NCBI GenBank assembly: GCA_017654735.1
Contig: JADPYG010000090.1
Location: 682,001-746,000 of the forward strand
Reading direction: 5' to 3'
Length of the DNA: 64,000 nt
From: Vishniacozyma victoriae
Taxonomy: Eukaryota; Basidiomycota; Tremellomycetes; Tremellales; Bulleribasidiaceae
The position numbers and the translations under genes were made by a program. This document shows positions 26,153 through 38,071 of this stretch, piece by piece (the stretch's first letter is position 1; each line of letters opens with the position of its first letter). The notes beneath the pieces are model-generated. The model was not told the DNA's origin, did no database searches, and saw only the letters and a program-made list of their open reading frames with translations.

Positions 26153-26703
26153 ATGAAATCTACAATTCTCTTTGGACTCATCTCTCTACCACATATCCTT
26201 GCCACCCTGCAATTGATCATTGTGGCAAAAGAAGATGTGATAAAACCTAGTCTTTCAGCAGTCATGAATCCAGGCGAGAGCGCAGAGATGGTGTATCCCG
26301 AGGATTTTCTAGGAGGGCTTCATTGCCTTGGTGATGATAAAGCTTGGACTCCTTCATGTGATGGTCGACCCAAGTACAAACAAATTGGACAATTTAACTT
26401 CACAGAAGTAACCAAAGAGCCACGACCTATGGCTCTGTTCAAAAACGACCCTATCGGAGACGCTGGCTTGAACAGACAAGTAAGCCGCAATTCATTATAT
26501 CACACATCATGGTTTGACTAACAGAACAGTGTTACATCACCACACTGAAGGACACAGGATATTACGTGTGGGAGTCTGATGGAGGATTCGACTTTGAGGG
26601 ATTAGGAAATGACAAATCAGAGGAGGCAGTACAGATCACATGTGCAGCGTGGGCAGGGAAGAGGGTAACATCGGAGGAAACATTTGCGGGAGATACTGGA
26701 TAG
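26153..26703 (+). CDS. Small secreted cysteine-containing protein, unknown
   Basis: I do not recognise the family. Two exons (26153-26479 and 26530-26703) join to a 166-residue protein. It starts with a signal peptide-like segment 'MKSTILFGLISLPHILATLQ'. The mature part has exactly four Cys ('GGLHCLGDD', 'TPSCDGRP', 'RQCYITT', 'QITCAAW'), which could form two disulfides, and one N-glycosylation sequon (N-F-T). The spacing of a 'PED' segment, central Cys pair and C-terminal 'TCAAW' resembles small secreted effector or surface proteins in general form only. The start at 26153 is supported by a TATA box 45 bp upstream. The flanking genes are unrelated, so this looks like an accessory gene. Confidence 0.7.
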
Positions 26704-27180
26704 TATCATGTGATCAAAGACATCTGGAGTTCAAATCCATATAATCTGTAGTATCGTAATCAACTAATAGTCATGAGATGAGACGTGTGACACTTTGTCC
26801 CCGCACACAGTATTGATGGTTGCATGATCCATTTGGCCATTTAGTTTGACTTTCCCGGGAACAAGCTGTAACAAGAGAGGTATGGGTGTGTGGCCTACCA
26901 CCATCACAACTGGCCTTTAATGTGGCTTGCCTCCAGCGCAAGTTTTGTCGATCGTGATAATGTAACTTGCCAGCCGCTTCCTCCAGGCTTGTACTCGTTA
27001 ATCAGAGACAGCATCCCCGCTAAACCCCCCTCCTTAGGAGCCTATGCGGTCCTTGTTTCTTCCACGCCTATCTGTACTCTAAGGAACCGGCCCGGTCGGT
27101 AAATAGCGGCCGTTTGCTCGCGCTGGTCTACACAGATGAGGAAGAGTATCTATCATTGATACTTCTCACCTCTCAAAACC
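26704..27180. other. Intergenic, no feature recognised
   Basis: This 477-bp stretch lies between the secreted-protein gene and the YCII-like gene, on the same strand. Short ORFs occur but none has a start context, family motif or splice support. It presumably holds the 3' UTR of one gene and the promoter of the next. Confidence 0.4.
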
Positions 27181-27546
27181 ATGCCCAGATTCCTATGCTA
27201 CTGTCCCGATCTTCCTGATCAGCTAGATAAACGAATGGCAGTGCGACCTCAGCATCTCGAACTCGTGACAAAGGAGAAGCAAAATGGCACACAGGGTATG
27301 TGCTGATCGTTCACTTTCTAGAGTGAAGCTTATTAGCTAGTCTACGGAGGGCTGATGCGTCCACGTCCCGGTACGAAAGCAAGAGACCAGGAACTACCTG
27401 ACGGAATGCTCAATATCGCTGGATCATTCTCAATATATGTGATGCCTACTCTGGAGGACGTTTGGAAGAGATTGAAGGAGGATATTTACTGGACTGCAGA
27501 CATTTGGGACAAGGACAGAGTGATCGTCGAAGAGTTGTTAGATTGA
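27181..27546 (+). CDS. YCII-related domain protein
   Basis: Two exons separated by a short intron with donor GTATGT give about 105 residues. The sequence 'MPRFLCYCPDLPDQLDKRMAVRPQHL' followed by 'GLMRPRPGT', 'MLNIAGSFSIYVMPTLEDVWKRLKEDIYW' and 'WDKDRVIVEE' has the layout of YCII/dimeric alpha-beta barrel proteins. In those, a His/Arg-containing first helix (R..HL) and a 'D...DPF/DPY' style end frame a small barrel. In fungi such stand-alone proteins are common and of unknown function; related bacterial enzymes are hydrolases or chlorohydrolase-like. The length is typical of the family. The start is the first in-frame ATG and no competing start exists. Confidence 0.7.
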
Positions 27547-28171
27547 GATCCTATTCTCCATTTAGATGATGTACTATCACAAAAGAGAGATCCGATACCA
27601 GGGTAAGTCTCAGAATGGAGCGCTCATCAATACAATCATAGCGCTGATCGGGGTGTGGGTGCTCCCGTAAAAGTGGTATATCTCACAATCCACTCCAATC
27701 TCCTCGGGTCCAAAGCAGTAATCTCTACTTATTGCTGATCATGTTGATCTTTCTCGGGGATTTATGCTCATCCCAAGGGATACCTGGTGATCGGGGACAC
27801 TATTCACAAAGGATATAGCCACTCTACGGCGTTCTGGGGTTTTGACTCATTGATCTACAAGTCTTCCTTTGACCGTTCAAATGACCTCCTTTCAGAAGAT
27901 CGGCCTAGTCTCTCCATGGGCTCATCCTCCCTCAACAGTGAAAAGAGGTGGTCAGTGAAAAGATCCCCCCTTCGTCTCTTCAACTAAACCTTTCATTCTA
28001 CTCTACTCTAGTCTACGTTGTCTAGACAACAGTATAGTTTCTTTCATTCAAGACAAAGACAAAGGCCAAGCATACCTGTACAGCAACTGATAACGGATAA
28101 CAAACCTGATCCCTTCCTCTACGACCTTTCAAGCTATACAATTGATCGATTGATCCTTTCTTTCTTGAAGC
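27547..28171. other. Intergenic, no feature recognised
   Basis: This 625-bp gap lies upstream of the HMG-box gene. It contains pyrimidine-rich stretches (for example CTTTCATTCTACTCTACTCT near 27990) that fit a fungal promoter/5' UTR, but no TATA box or coding signal I can defend. Confidence 0.4.
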
Positions 28172-30306
28172 ATGTCGAATACCCCTAACTCTCCTCATCA
28201 AGCGGCCATGTACGATGCCTACCAGGCAACATTGGGTCGTAAGTTGCCTTCGCCTTTCCCTTGACAGTGATTGACATATTCCCAGAATTCCCTCGAAGTC
28301 CATCCCCTACTCACAAGCTGGGTGAGAAGGCCTCCCCGCCACTCAAAGTCACTACCGAGGCCAATGATGCCACCTATTCCCCACTTGCCGAGATCCCCGC
28401 TTACCAGCCTACCAAGGCTGGCGGTGAGAAAATTGAGCAAGCCGAGCTCATGGTCATCACCTCCCAGCCAGAGAGGCAGCAAATGACTTCTATCGCTCCA
28501 GCATTACTCTCCCCCGCCATCGACCCAGCGTTAATGCAGCCCATGGCTCCTCTACAAGACATATCACCCGTGATGCAAGGCAAGCGACCCATGCCGCCAG
28601 CCATGCATCGACTTAACACCAACTTATCTGGCGACGGTAGTGCTCCCTCCTCTGTCATTTCATCGTCCCCTGAGACTCCCCTCGGTATGCACTTTGGTAT
28701 GTACTCCAATAGCCAAGGTCAAGAGTCATTCGAGGATCTATCCCGAGTCCCTTCAAGAAGTGATTTGATTACTCGAAAAGGTACAAATACCTCGACCAGC
28801 TCTGACGACGGTCTGATGAATGGTGACCACAATCAAGGGGGTGTGCCGGCTCCCAAGGCCAAGAAGAGCCACGCGAGAAAGGTAGGACCTCTTGTCATTT
28901 GACCCAGTCCTAGTACTTACTATCAGCAACCCCATGACCACATCAAAAGAGCCCGAAACGCTTTCATCCTCTTCAGGAAACATATCACCGATTCCGGCCT
29001 CATTCCAACGACAGTTGAATCAAAGCATCAAAACATCTCTGTCGTCGTAAGCCCCTGATCTTCCCCCACTTCTTCCCCGCTGATATCAGGCGGCAAAGAT
29101 GTGGCGAGAAGCCCCCCAAGATGTCCGACATAAGTTCCAAGAAGAAGCTCGGATTGAAAAGGAAGAACATCAGCGAAAATACCCCAATTATCGATACCAA
29201 CCCGTCTTTAGACGTACCGATATCATCCGTCGACGAGTCAGGAAAGACAAGACTGAAGATGAAAAAGTTGAAGCTGTCGCAGAGGCTATGATCAAGGGCA
29301 AAGCTGGCGAGGAATTGGTGGAAGAGGTCAAAGAGCAAATTGTCAGGAGTGCTGCCGCCAGCGAAGATGAGAGTGAGGGTGGTGGCGGTTCCAAGAGGAG
29401 GTATGTTCTTGGTGGTCTCGATATCGAACGTTGCTGATAGCCAGCCGCCGAAGACGAGAGGATGGCGAATTGTCTAAAGGTGCGCTTCGAGCTCAACGAG
29501 CCCAGAACCGAGCGAAAGCGATGCGACAGAACTTGCTCGGCTCCAGTCTGTTGGGGGGTATGATGTATCAGCAATCTTACCAACACGGCGGTTATCCCAC
29601 CGACCACCGAGTACCCGTCCAATCTATGCCCCAGCACCCCGGGGCGCAGTACCATGTCGCCCATCATCCTTCCGAATATGCCATGCCAGTCGGCTACGAT
29701 GTCGACGGTCGACCTGTCATGCGATCTTACCATAGTGGGGGGTACGATGCTGGAGGATACGATACCCAACCCCAACCCTCTCACTCCCACGAAGCAATGC
29801 ATCCCCACGAGGGAATGCACCGACTTCCACCTATCCAAGATGCTGTCGGCGGAGGTATGTGGGAATCGCACGATATGGCCCAGTACCCTCCTCCTCGAAT
29901 GGAGCACTGGCCGGAAGATCCGTATGGTCAACAAGCCCATGCTCAACCTCAATGGACACCCGATGAGGAAGGCGGACAACAGGTCGGCTACTTTGAAGGA
30001 GCAGAGCACTATCCCGATTACGAACAGCAATACCGTTTCCCACCTATGCTTGAAGGCTCCAATACCATGCCACCTAGTGCTATTCCATCCGTCGATATGC
30101 CTTTGCAAGATGCGAATACAGAAGCATGGAAGGAAGCTGGTCCTTCACATGCTCCCGATGCTCCGTCGGGTCATGTCTTCTTCAATGAGAGGTTGTTTGA
30201 TGGGGCTCTGGGTAGTGCCCCGATGGCTGGACGAAGTCACGAGGACGAGGGGTTGGGAGCTTTCCACGAGGCCGTGGCGCAGGCGAACGAGACGCCAGAG
30301 TGGTGA
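28172..30306 (+). CDS. HMG-box (MATA_HMG type) transcription factor
   Basis: Five exons join in frame. After a 250-residue Ser/Pro-rich N-terminus comes an HMG box split by one intron: 'HIKRARNAFILFRKHI', 'HQNISVV', 'AAKMWREAPQDVRHKFQEEA', 'EKEEHQRKYPNYRYQPVFRR'. The 'R-x-RNAFILFR' and 'KYPNYRYQP' ends are typical of sequence-specific fungal MATA-HMG/SOX-like boxes that bend DNA at ATTGT-type sites. A basic coiled segment follows, containing 'RRRVRKDKTEDEKVEAVAEA' and 'SRRRREDGELSKGALRAQR'. The C-terminal part is a long Gly/His/Tyr/Gln-rich, probably activating, tail. In basidiomycetes, members of this group include the pheromone-response factors Mat2 and Prf1, but nothing else here places it in a mating locus, so the specific role is open. 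Confidence 0.85.
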
Positions 30307-30460
30307 CCTTGGCTGCCTGTCTTGTATATAAGTGATGGACTTGTTAGTGAATACCGTATAGATTTCAGTGTAAAATACCGCCGAGACTCGTGTGACTCGG
30401 TCCGCAATTGGGAGATGCTTTTGCATGCTTTTAGCGTCTACTACTTTTCTAATCACCGAT

Positions 30461-31416
30461 CTAAGCCTTCGCCTCATCGGCCTCGGCGTTAGCGGGAGCA
30501 TCAGTGTGCTGAATATCAGCTAATGTCCCTCGTACAGATTTGGAGCAGCTGTCCCTCGTACAGATTTGGAGCAGCTCACCTCGCCTCGCCTGATACTGCT
30601 CATGATCTCAGCCTGAGTGGGCTCATCGCCTGAGGATTCACCGGAAGAAGACGACTGCTCGCCTGACTCGGCTGACTCGGCATTAGCAGGAGCGTCGGTG
30701 TGCTATCGTATTAGCTCTGCTTGATCAATGAGCCTCCATGAGCTCACCTCGCCTCGCCTGATGCTCTGCATGATTTCCTTTTGGCTTGGCTCATCTCCAG
30801 ACTCGCCGCTGGTTGACTTTTCGGCCGAAGATCCATCATCCTCGCCCTGACAATGTCAGTCATGATCGAGGAGCAATGTGAACTGGACTCACACCAACAT
30901 TCTGATCCTCTCCTGGGGCCTTCCTGTCACCCTGGGCAACGGCCTTGGGTGGGTTGGTAGTTTCCTTTTATAAGCTTTTATCCCAAACTGGGACTGGTAC
31001 ACTCACACGACCTTCCTTCTTGGCCTCATCTAGTTCCTCGGATCGGAAATCACCCTCGGACTTTTTGGCGAGCTCCTCGACCTTGTGGTTCTTGACGTTG
31101 TCCGTCTTTTCCTGGGCAGTGAGCTGAGCTGATCCAGGCTCCTTGGGCTCGTGAGGATGTTGCTGGTGGGCGATATGGTCCTTCTGGGCCGATGGCATCA
31201 GGATGAATGCTCCCTGATTATCAGCATCCATGTGCTATAATGACTGAAATGACTCACAAGACCACCAAAGATACCGACGGATCCGATCATCCATGGGAGG
31301 TCGCTACTGGGTTTGTGGGATGATTGAGAAGAAGCAAATCGCCTGGGGACGACAGCACGGGCGGAGGGGACAGCCCTAGTACGGGATACGACTCGGAGAG
31401 ATGTTCGAAGTGACAT
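30461..31416 (-). CDS. Small mitochondrial single-pass protein with duplicated C-terminal exon
   Basis: I do not recognise a named family. The N-terminus 'MSLRTSLRVVSRTRAVPSAR' followed by 'AVVPRRFASS' is a textbook Arg/Ser mitochondrial presequence. One hydrophobic segment follows, 'WMIGSVGIFGGLGAFILM', formed across intron 1. The rest is hydrophilic and acidic. The last exons repeat a module: 'GDEPSQKEIMQSIRRGE' then an intron then 'HTDAPANAES', and again 'GDEPTQAEIMSSIRRGE', intron, 'HTDAPANAEADEAKA' and stop at 30461-30463. Both copies have the intron at the same codon, so exon plus intron were duplicated together. The product is probably an inner-membrane protein facing the intermembrane space or matrix. 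It diverges from the kinesin gene over 361 bp. Confidence 0.72.
30524..30575. repeat. Perfect 26-bp tandem duplication inside an intron
   Basis: The unit beginning TGTCCCTCGTACAG is present twice head to tail (30524-30549 and 30550-30575) without a mismatch. It lies in the last intron of the mitochondrial-protein gene, between the donor after 'SIRRGE' and the final exon. The duplication lengthens that intron without touching the branch-site region near its acceptor. Confidence 0.9.
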
Positions 31417-31777
31417 GTTGGCTACTAGATGGTAATTGATTATAGTAATATACTGTAAAGAAATAAAGGTTCTGTATAGACGGAAGAGGATGTGGTAATC
31501 GGTGGTAGTGGTGACGTCGAAACGGGATTTGGACTTCGGCTAGTTCCGGGATATCCTCACTCGTTACCCCACATCTTCCCCCGCGACGTAAGTAGTGTCT
31601 CTTGAATCTAAAGCACGTCCCTCTTTGTGGATTGACAGTTGAAAGCGACCTCCTTTCTCCCTAATACATATAGGATACAAGACACGAATCACCGCTCAGG
31701 AAGGGAGTCGAGCGATGAGATTGATTTCCGGCCCTCAAAATCGATATATGCTGTAATATAGCTCGACCTCGCCCAGC
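31417..31777. promoter_or_regulatory. Divergent promoter of mitochondrial-protein and kinesin genes
   Basis: These 361 bp serve both genes. The part near the kinesin start holds AT-rich runs such as TATATGCTGTAATATA about 10-30 bp before the ATG. I can assign no specific motif. Confidence 0.4.
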
Positions 31778-34700
31778 ATGTCGGGCGGTAATATTAAGGT
31801 GGTCGTCAGGTCAGTCCCCAGTCCAGTAACCATACGCGGCCTGATTACTCGTACTGACTTGTAGATGCCGACCACTGAATTCTCGAGGTATGACCACAGT
31901 CATATCTATCACTTATCGCTGACCTTCCAGAGCTCGCGCGAGGCGCCAAAGGCCTCATCCGTATGGAAGGATCACAAACCATAATAGATCCTCCACAAGT
32001 AGACGACACCCATGCATCAAGTAGATCAGCAGGGAAGAAACCTCAGATCTTCTCGTTTGGTGAGCTAGCGGCCTGCTCTCATCCAGCTGATAAATAGACA
32101 AGTCATATTGGTCCGCTGGGAAGCGTGATGATTCAGATTACGCGTCACAGAAGACTCTTTATGATGATTTGGGGGTCGAACTACTGGATCATAGTTTTGA
32201 GGGATTCAATACTTGTATCTTCGCTTGTGAGCTTTGGAGCTCGCCCGTTGGTAGCAGAGCTGATTCATAGATGGCCAGACTGGCAGGTGAGTTCCTCGAC
32301 ATGCATGACAGAGCTTAGCTGAATGTATGTGAAGTGGGAAAAGTTGTAAGCTAGCCGCTTTGGGTCTTGGACATCAGCTGACATTAGATTCGATGATGGG
32401 GTGTAAGCCTCCCACTGGCCAAGTATTCATGTGCTGACCCGCAGACGGAGCCGACAAGGGTATCATCCCACTGACTACCTCCGAGCTCTTTCGGCGGGTA
32501 GAGACCAGGTCAGCAGCCGAGAAGGATCTATCCTACTCGGTCGAAGTATCTTACATTGAAATATACAATGAGAAGTAAGCTAGCTGATTCGTATTCCAAG
32601 CTAACTTGTAGAGTTCGCGATCTGCTGAATCCGAAGAATAAAGATAACCTACGTGTCCGAGAACATCCATCTTTGGGCCCGTACGTGGAGGATCTAAGTC
32701 GGCTTGTGGTGGAAGATTATTCTCAGATGATGACTTTGATGGATGAGGGCAACAAAGTGAGCTTCTGCCAAATGGTCCAGAAAGCTGATGCCAGGCTCGT
32801 ACGGTAGCTTCTACAAATATGAACGAAACAAGTTCCCGTTCTCATGCCGTCTTTACCGTCATCGTAAGTCTACTGCGACGATTCTGCTGACAGGTAGTTG
32901 ACACAGAAACGGCTCGACCCAATCACAAATATGGTCGGCGAGAAAGTCTCAAAGATCTCCCTAGTAGATCTCGCCGGATCAGAGAGGCAAGCCTCAACAG
33001 GTGCAACTGTATGTCCTCTTCTCGTTCCCAACTGACCTCAGGGCGCTCGTTTAAGAGAAGGGTCAAATATCAATAAATCCTTGACAACCCTCGGGAAAGT
33101 CATTGCGGCCCTGGCTCAAGCTAGTGAGACAGTCAAGGGAAAGAAAAAGAAGGACGACTTTGTGCCGTACCGTGATTCTATCTTGACTTGGTTATTGAAG
33201 GAATCGCTTGGTGGGAACTCAAAAACTGCTATGATTGCTGCTATTTCGTAAGCTGCCGAATGAACCGTCGCCTTTAAGCTGACTCTCAGTCCTGCTGATT
33301 GTGAGTCTCATGGCCTGTCATTGCGCCTCACTGACTTCCCTCAGACGAGGAGACATTGAGGTAAGAGCTTTGAACGCAATCTAGAATATGACGCTGATCG
33401 ACAGTACCCTCCGATATGCTGACGCTGCAAAGCGTATCAAGACGCATGCAGTCGTCAACGAAGATCCAAATGCCAAACTCATCCGAGAGCTCAAGGAAGA
33501 GCTAGAACGTGAGTACAGCGTGTAATGTGAGCTTATGAAAGTGCTACGATCACGAGTATCAGGGATCACGGGCAACGACGAAGAATCTACCTACGACCCA
33601 TCGGTGCCAGCAGACAAGCAAATAGTCCGATATCGCACCAAAGACGGAGAGATCAAACAAGTCACCAAGCTCGAGCTTCAGGATCAATTGCAAGCTTCTG
33701 AGAAGTTGATGGAGAGTTTGAATCTGACTTGGGAGGAGAAGATGGCAAAGACTGCTGCTATTCATATTGAAAGGGAGAAGGCTTTGGAAGAATTGGGAAT
33801 ATCGATCGATAAAGATGTAAGCTACTTGAATTCAAGACAAAGCTGATGTTAGGTGGTAGGCGTACATGCGCCTCAGAAACATCCTTCCTTGGTCAATCTC
33901 AATGAGGACCCTTTGATGTCCGAGGTGAGCTTTTCGGGCCTGATTCTTTACGGAAGCTGACGATCAGTGCTTGATCTACCAGCTCAAACCTGGGAAAACC
34001 ATAGCGGGAGCAACGACAGGCGAAACAGCTCACGTCCGTTTATCCGGCTCACACATCCTCGACACCCATTGTATATTCACCAACACCGACGGTAAAGTAA
34101 CCGTCGAAGCCCTCGCCGACGCTCGAACATTCGTAAACGGGAAAAGGGTTCCGCCAAATTCACCAATAAAGCTCCTAAATGGCTACCGAGTGATTCTTGG
34201 GGACTTTCACGTATTTCGGTATAATGATCCACAAGCTGTTAGGCTCGAGCGGCAAAGGCTGAGTGGCACGCCGAGGTCGGATTCACCTAGTAAACTGAAT
34301 GATGAGTTCATGGATTGGACAGCGGCTAGGAGGGAGGTTGCGGATATTGAGAAATTGGGTGATCAAGATCTGGATAAATTATATGACGATATTGTAAGCT
34401 TAGTCTAACTTGTGGAAGCTGACAAGCAGGTCAAAGTGCGGATCCAAAGGCGTAAGACCGATAGTCGGATGGACCTGGCCGCCGAATTCGAATCACGTCT
34501 GACAGGTTCTCAGACGGACGAGCTCCCAGAACCAGTGGGTAATCCATGGGTAGGACCAATGGAGACGACAACGACCGAACGAGAATCTCTACACACCCCA
34601 AATGGCGATGATGAAACTCATTATCAAGACTATCGGTCCGACACTAGCCTTCTAGGCCCAGCAATCAAGTTGATCTCATCAGAGGATTCAACATTGGAGC

Positions 34701-37327
34701 AAGAACATTTAACTAGGCAGCTCAGATCTCTAGCTCTTGAAGTCAAGCGGATTAGGTCACAAGCTGCTGCGTCTAGAGCACTGGATAAGGACATTGTTGA
34801 CACTGCGACCTGGACTGCTAGGGAGTTGAAATTGGTCCAAGGTGCCGTCAAGAAATGGATGGGATTGAGAGCTTTCAAGATGGCGGAACAGATTTTAATG
34901 GGTGCCGTTGATGTCAAGGAAGCGAGTGTCATTGCGTGAGTATTTACTCCCTTCGAATAATCAGTAAGCTCACCTGCAGTCGTACCATGGGTCGGAAAGT
35001 ATCTTACAACTTCTTGATCGGCGATGATGGATGCGGTCACCCTTCCTCTTCAAGGGACATACTTGGCCATGTCGCCGATCTGGAGGATGTCGGCGAGGGT
35101 CTACATCAGGCGCATGGCCCAGGAGTCTTGATAAAGGTCCTTGATCGGGAAGCCAACGGTGAGCTTCGATGCTCTCGCCAAAGCTGACGATAGCCATCTA
35201 CACCTGGGACTACACCCGTTTCCACCAACAACTCGTCAAGATGCGGCAAGTCCAAGCGTTGAAGCATCGGCCCAATTACTCGCTACATTTCCGAGACGAG
35301 GGGACATTCACTAATCCTACCCCATCTTCTTATGCGTTTATTGGAACAGCAAAAGCTCCCCTCCGCTTACTCGCCAATCGAATTTCTCACGATCTTACTC
35401 TCCCCATCATCTGTCCTTATACGATGGAAGCTATCGGTTCGTGTCGTCTCACCTTCGCCCTCTCATCTTCTGGCTCTTCGGGGGTAGCGTCGCCTGAATC
35501 GGTATCGAGGCCTTTGAAAGGTTTCGTACCTATCGGACAGCGGTACTCGTTCGATGTACTCTTGAATGGAGTCAAAGGGATATCGTCCTCCAGCTTCTCC
35601 TCAATACACGCTCAAGTCCGCCTCTCATCATTGGTTGGAGAAGATATAGCTTCGGACGACACTTTCATCTCGCCCTCGATAGATCTTACCGAATCGTCCG
35701 CATCACATTTATCCCTCCGGAAAACAGTCACTGTCCTCGTCACTCCAGCAATGGTAGAGTACATGAAGAATGGCTACGCAAATTTCGAATTCTACGCAAC
35801 ACTCCGCCCACAATACCTCGAACGTTTGGATCGACGGGATCTTTCGAGAGAATCTTCCATCCCTCATATCCAATCGCCAGGAGGCAGACCGCCCATGAGG
35901 AGATGTGAGACCGATTTCCTTGGAGAAGAACATCATGATATCCTTGCTACCATCACGGTGTCAGAACTTTCATCAAGCGGGACATATGAACCAGTAGAGG
36001 TGATTGATGATATGTATCAACTTCACCAGGGGGTCCAAAGGCGACTCGGTATCAAACTACATCATTCCTCTGGAAAATCGTTCCAATGGACATCGATTGA
36101 TCATGTTACAATCGGCGATATCCGGACGAAATCGAAAGATCAAATCACGACGGTGTCGGAACAGGAAGTTGACCTCAAGGTGACAAGTCACGAAGTGGAC
36201 GATCTGCCGGATGGTACTTCCATCCTGTCAGCAAGTGGGCCATGGGATACGGCCGCCCATGGATCGATCCACCTCGACCGCCGAACCCGCTCTGAACAAA
36301 CTATCATCGTTCGCCTGGTATTCTTGGTCAACGTCGAATCACTCCACGAACCAGCTTCATTCACTCTCGACCTCCCCCTGAAGATCCTAGCGAGGGAATC
36401 GAGGCGAAGCTCCTTGATGTCGTACTTTACATCGGCGACGACCCACAAATCCTTTACTGCCATCTATGGTATTGATCTCGTTCCGCCTATCGCACAGTCT
36501 TCTTCTGATCTGTGGAGGCTCGATACGGCTAAGAAACATGTCCCTGGAGAAGAAGGGCTCGGGGATTGGAGACCTCGTGGAGTCAGTTTATTGGAAGATT
36601 GGCAGAGGGCTACCAAAACTGCAAAGGGGATCGCGGACAAGCAAGTCACCTCTACTGTCCTCGATCTCCTAGGTGATCTGGATCAAGTGGAGGTGGATAG
36701 GGATTCAGAGGATCTCCTCCGCCATGCGCTAAAGCTGTGGGAACAGCATATGAATCAACGATATCTCGTGAGTCGCCTGCGAGAACACTTGAACTAGCTG
36801 ACCCGCAGATCAACTTGGAACCTAGAGAAGATGAAGCAATCTCTAGGAAATTGCGAAAACTCATGCCTGAGCTCGAAACGAAATTAGTACCTCATGTGAA
36901 ACTTGCTCCCAAAGTGTATGTCCACTCGATGATAAGGCTGATAGGTAGTGACACCATAATCAAAGAGGGCACAATGGCCATCCTTCGGGATTCACAAGCT
37001 AATAAATGGGACAAATGCTATTTCACCCTCAAGCGGTATGTCCCTTCCTCCCCCGTACGCTGATGATAGGCCATACCTCCATATCCACCCGTCATACACT
37101 GAACGCCCTATCCAGATTATCAACCTTACCAAAGCCAACATCACCCCTTCTCCTGATGTAGAGGCTCTACTGGGTGTATGTCCTCCAATCCTCGTAATGG
37201 TCTAGCTGATAATCAGCATCGATTCGCATTTACGATTTTTACGCCTAATAACTCTTATGTCCTCCAAGCTCCTAATGCTAAGGAATTGAACGAGTGGATG
37301 AGGGTTATCATCACTTCTGCTGGGTAG
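31778..37327 (+). CDS. KIN3: Kinesin-3 motor (Unc104/KIF1A type)
   Basis: This is a plus-end motor for vesicle and early-endosome transport. It begins with a kinesin motor domain: '[14 protein letters not shown]', P-loop 'YGQTGSGKSYSMMGYG', switch I 'NETSSRSH', switch II 'DLAGSERQ', and '[20 protein letters not shown]'. The neck and coiled coil follow ('[13 protein letters not shown]'), then an FHA domain ('[11 protein letters not shown]', '[23 protein letters not shown]'), the KIF1B-type segment, a long DUF3694-like region, and a C-terminal PH domain ('[33 protein letters not shown]', ending '[10 protein letters not shown]'). Total length of about 1,550 residues fits Unc104/UncA. The gene has about 20 introns. 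Motor motifs are carried on micro-exons of 16, 11 and 15 nt. All nucleotide-binding motifs are intact. PH binding to phosphoinositides is inferred from the family. Confidence 0.95.
32271..32402 (+). other. Three consecutive micro-exons encoding the kinesin P-loop
   Basis: Exons 32271-32286 (16 nt), 32335-32345 (11 nt) and 32388-32402 (15 nt) are separated by introns of 48, 42 and 42 nt. Joined to the flanking exons they read A-YGQTGSGKSYSMMGY-GADKG, the invariant motor P-loop. No other splice choice yields this motif, so the boundaries are firm. Confidence 0.92.
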
Positions 37328-38071
37328 CTCCCTCTTGTCTTTGTCGACCTTTACCTTGTTCTCTTGACATTCATGACTATACGAACTCTTATGATTTTAT
37401 GCATTACGATTATGCCTTGTTCTCTCCGGTCCGGTCAAAGGATACGTACACGTGCAAAATGCCCACCTTAACTTACCTGAAACGCAGCTTGGACATACGC
37501 CTGTGCTTTGTACATTCTCCTACTATCGTATGATGCATACATACCTTGCGTGTTCTTATGACAAAGGTATCAGCCTAGCCTAGTTCAAAGGGTATACTTA
37601 CCCCTTACTTTCGTTTGACTATGTAATATGAGATACATATATATGCCAAGGGGTGGAGTCAGTATCGGGATCGGCGGGTATAGGGGTTTTGGGGGGAGAC
37701 GGGTTCGGGTTCGTAGGTTCATTGATAGGGGATTTGAATGCATCTATCAACTTGACTTTGTAGACTTGTCTCAGCTCTTCATATCCATTATTGTCTACTT
37801 GAGATATAGATATACTATATGGAGTGGGTTATAAACCGATCGGACCAATAACAACGCATAATCTAAAGCCCAGAGCCAAACCTGTAACCGTCACCTACGT
37901 TCATCCCTTAAATCCATTCTCTCCGACCTTCATTGTCTTAAACCCCTCTCCCTTCTACCTTTGACCTCTTTGTGTTCTTATTGGGTCTATTCATACCTAC
38001 CACCGATACTACGACTGGCTAGATAGGATAGATAGGATAGACAACACATAGTAGAGCTAGTAGACATTTAA
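37328..38071. other. Intergenic region upstream of LAMMER kinase; short GATAG repeat
   Basis: This 744-bp gap has AT-rich and pyrimidine-rich sequence and no credible ORF. Just before the kinase start, at 38021-38040, the 9-bp unit AGATAGGAT occurs twice in tandem, probably within the 5' UTR. I see nothing else. Confidence 0.45.

Noticed and set aside
29188..30108. 306-codon - strand ORF opposite the HMG gene
   Set aside because: It is antisense to a coherent spliced + strand protein and has no motif of its own.
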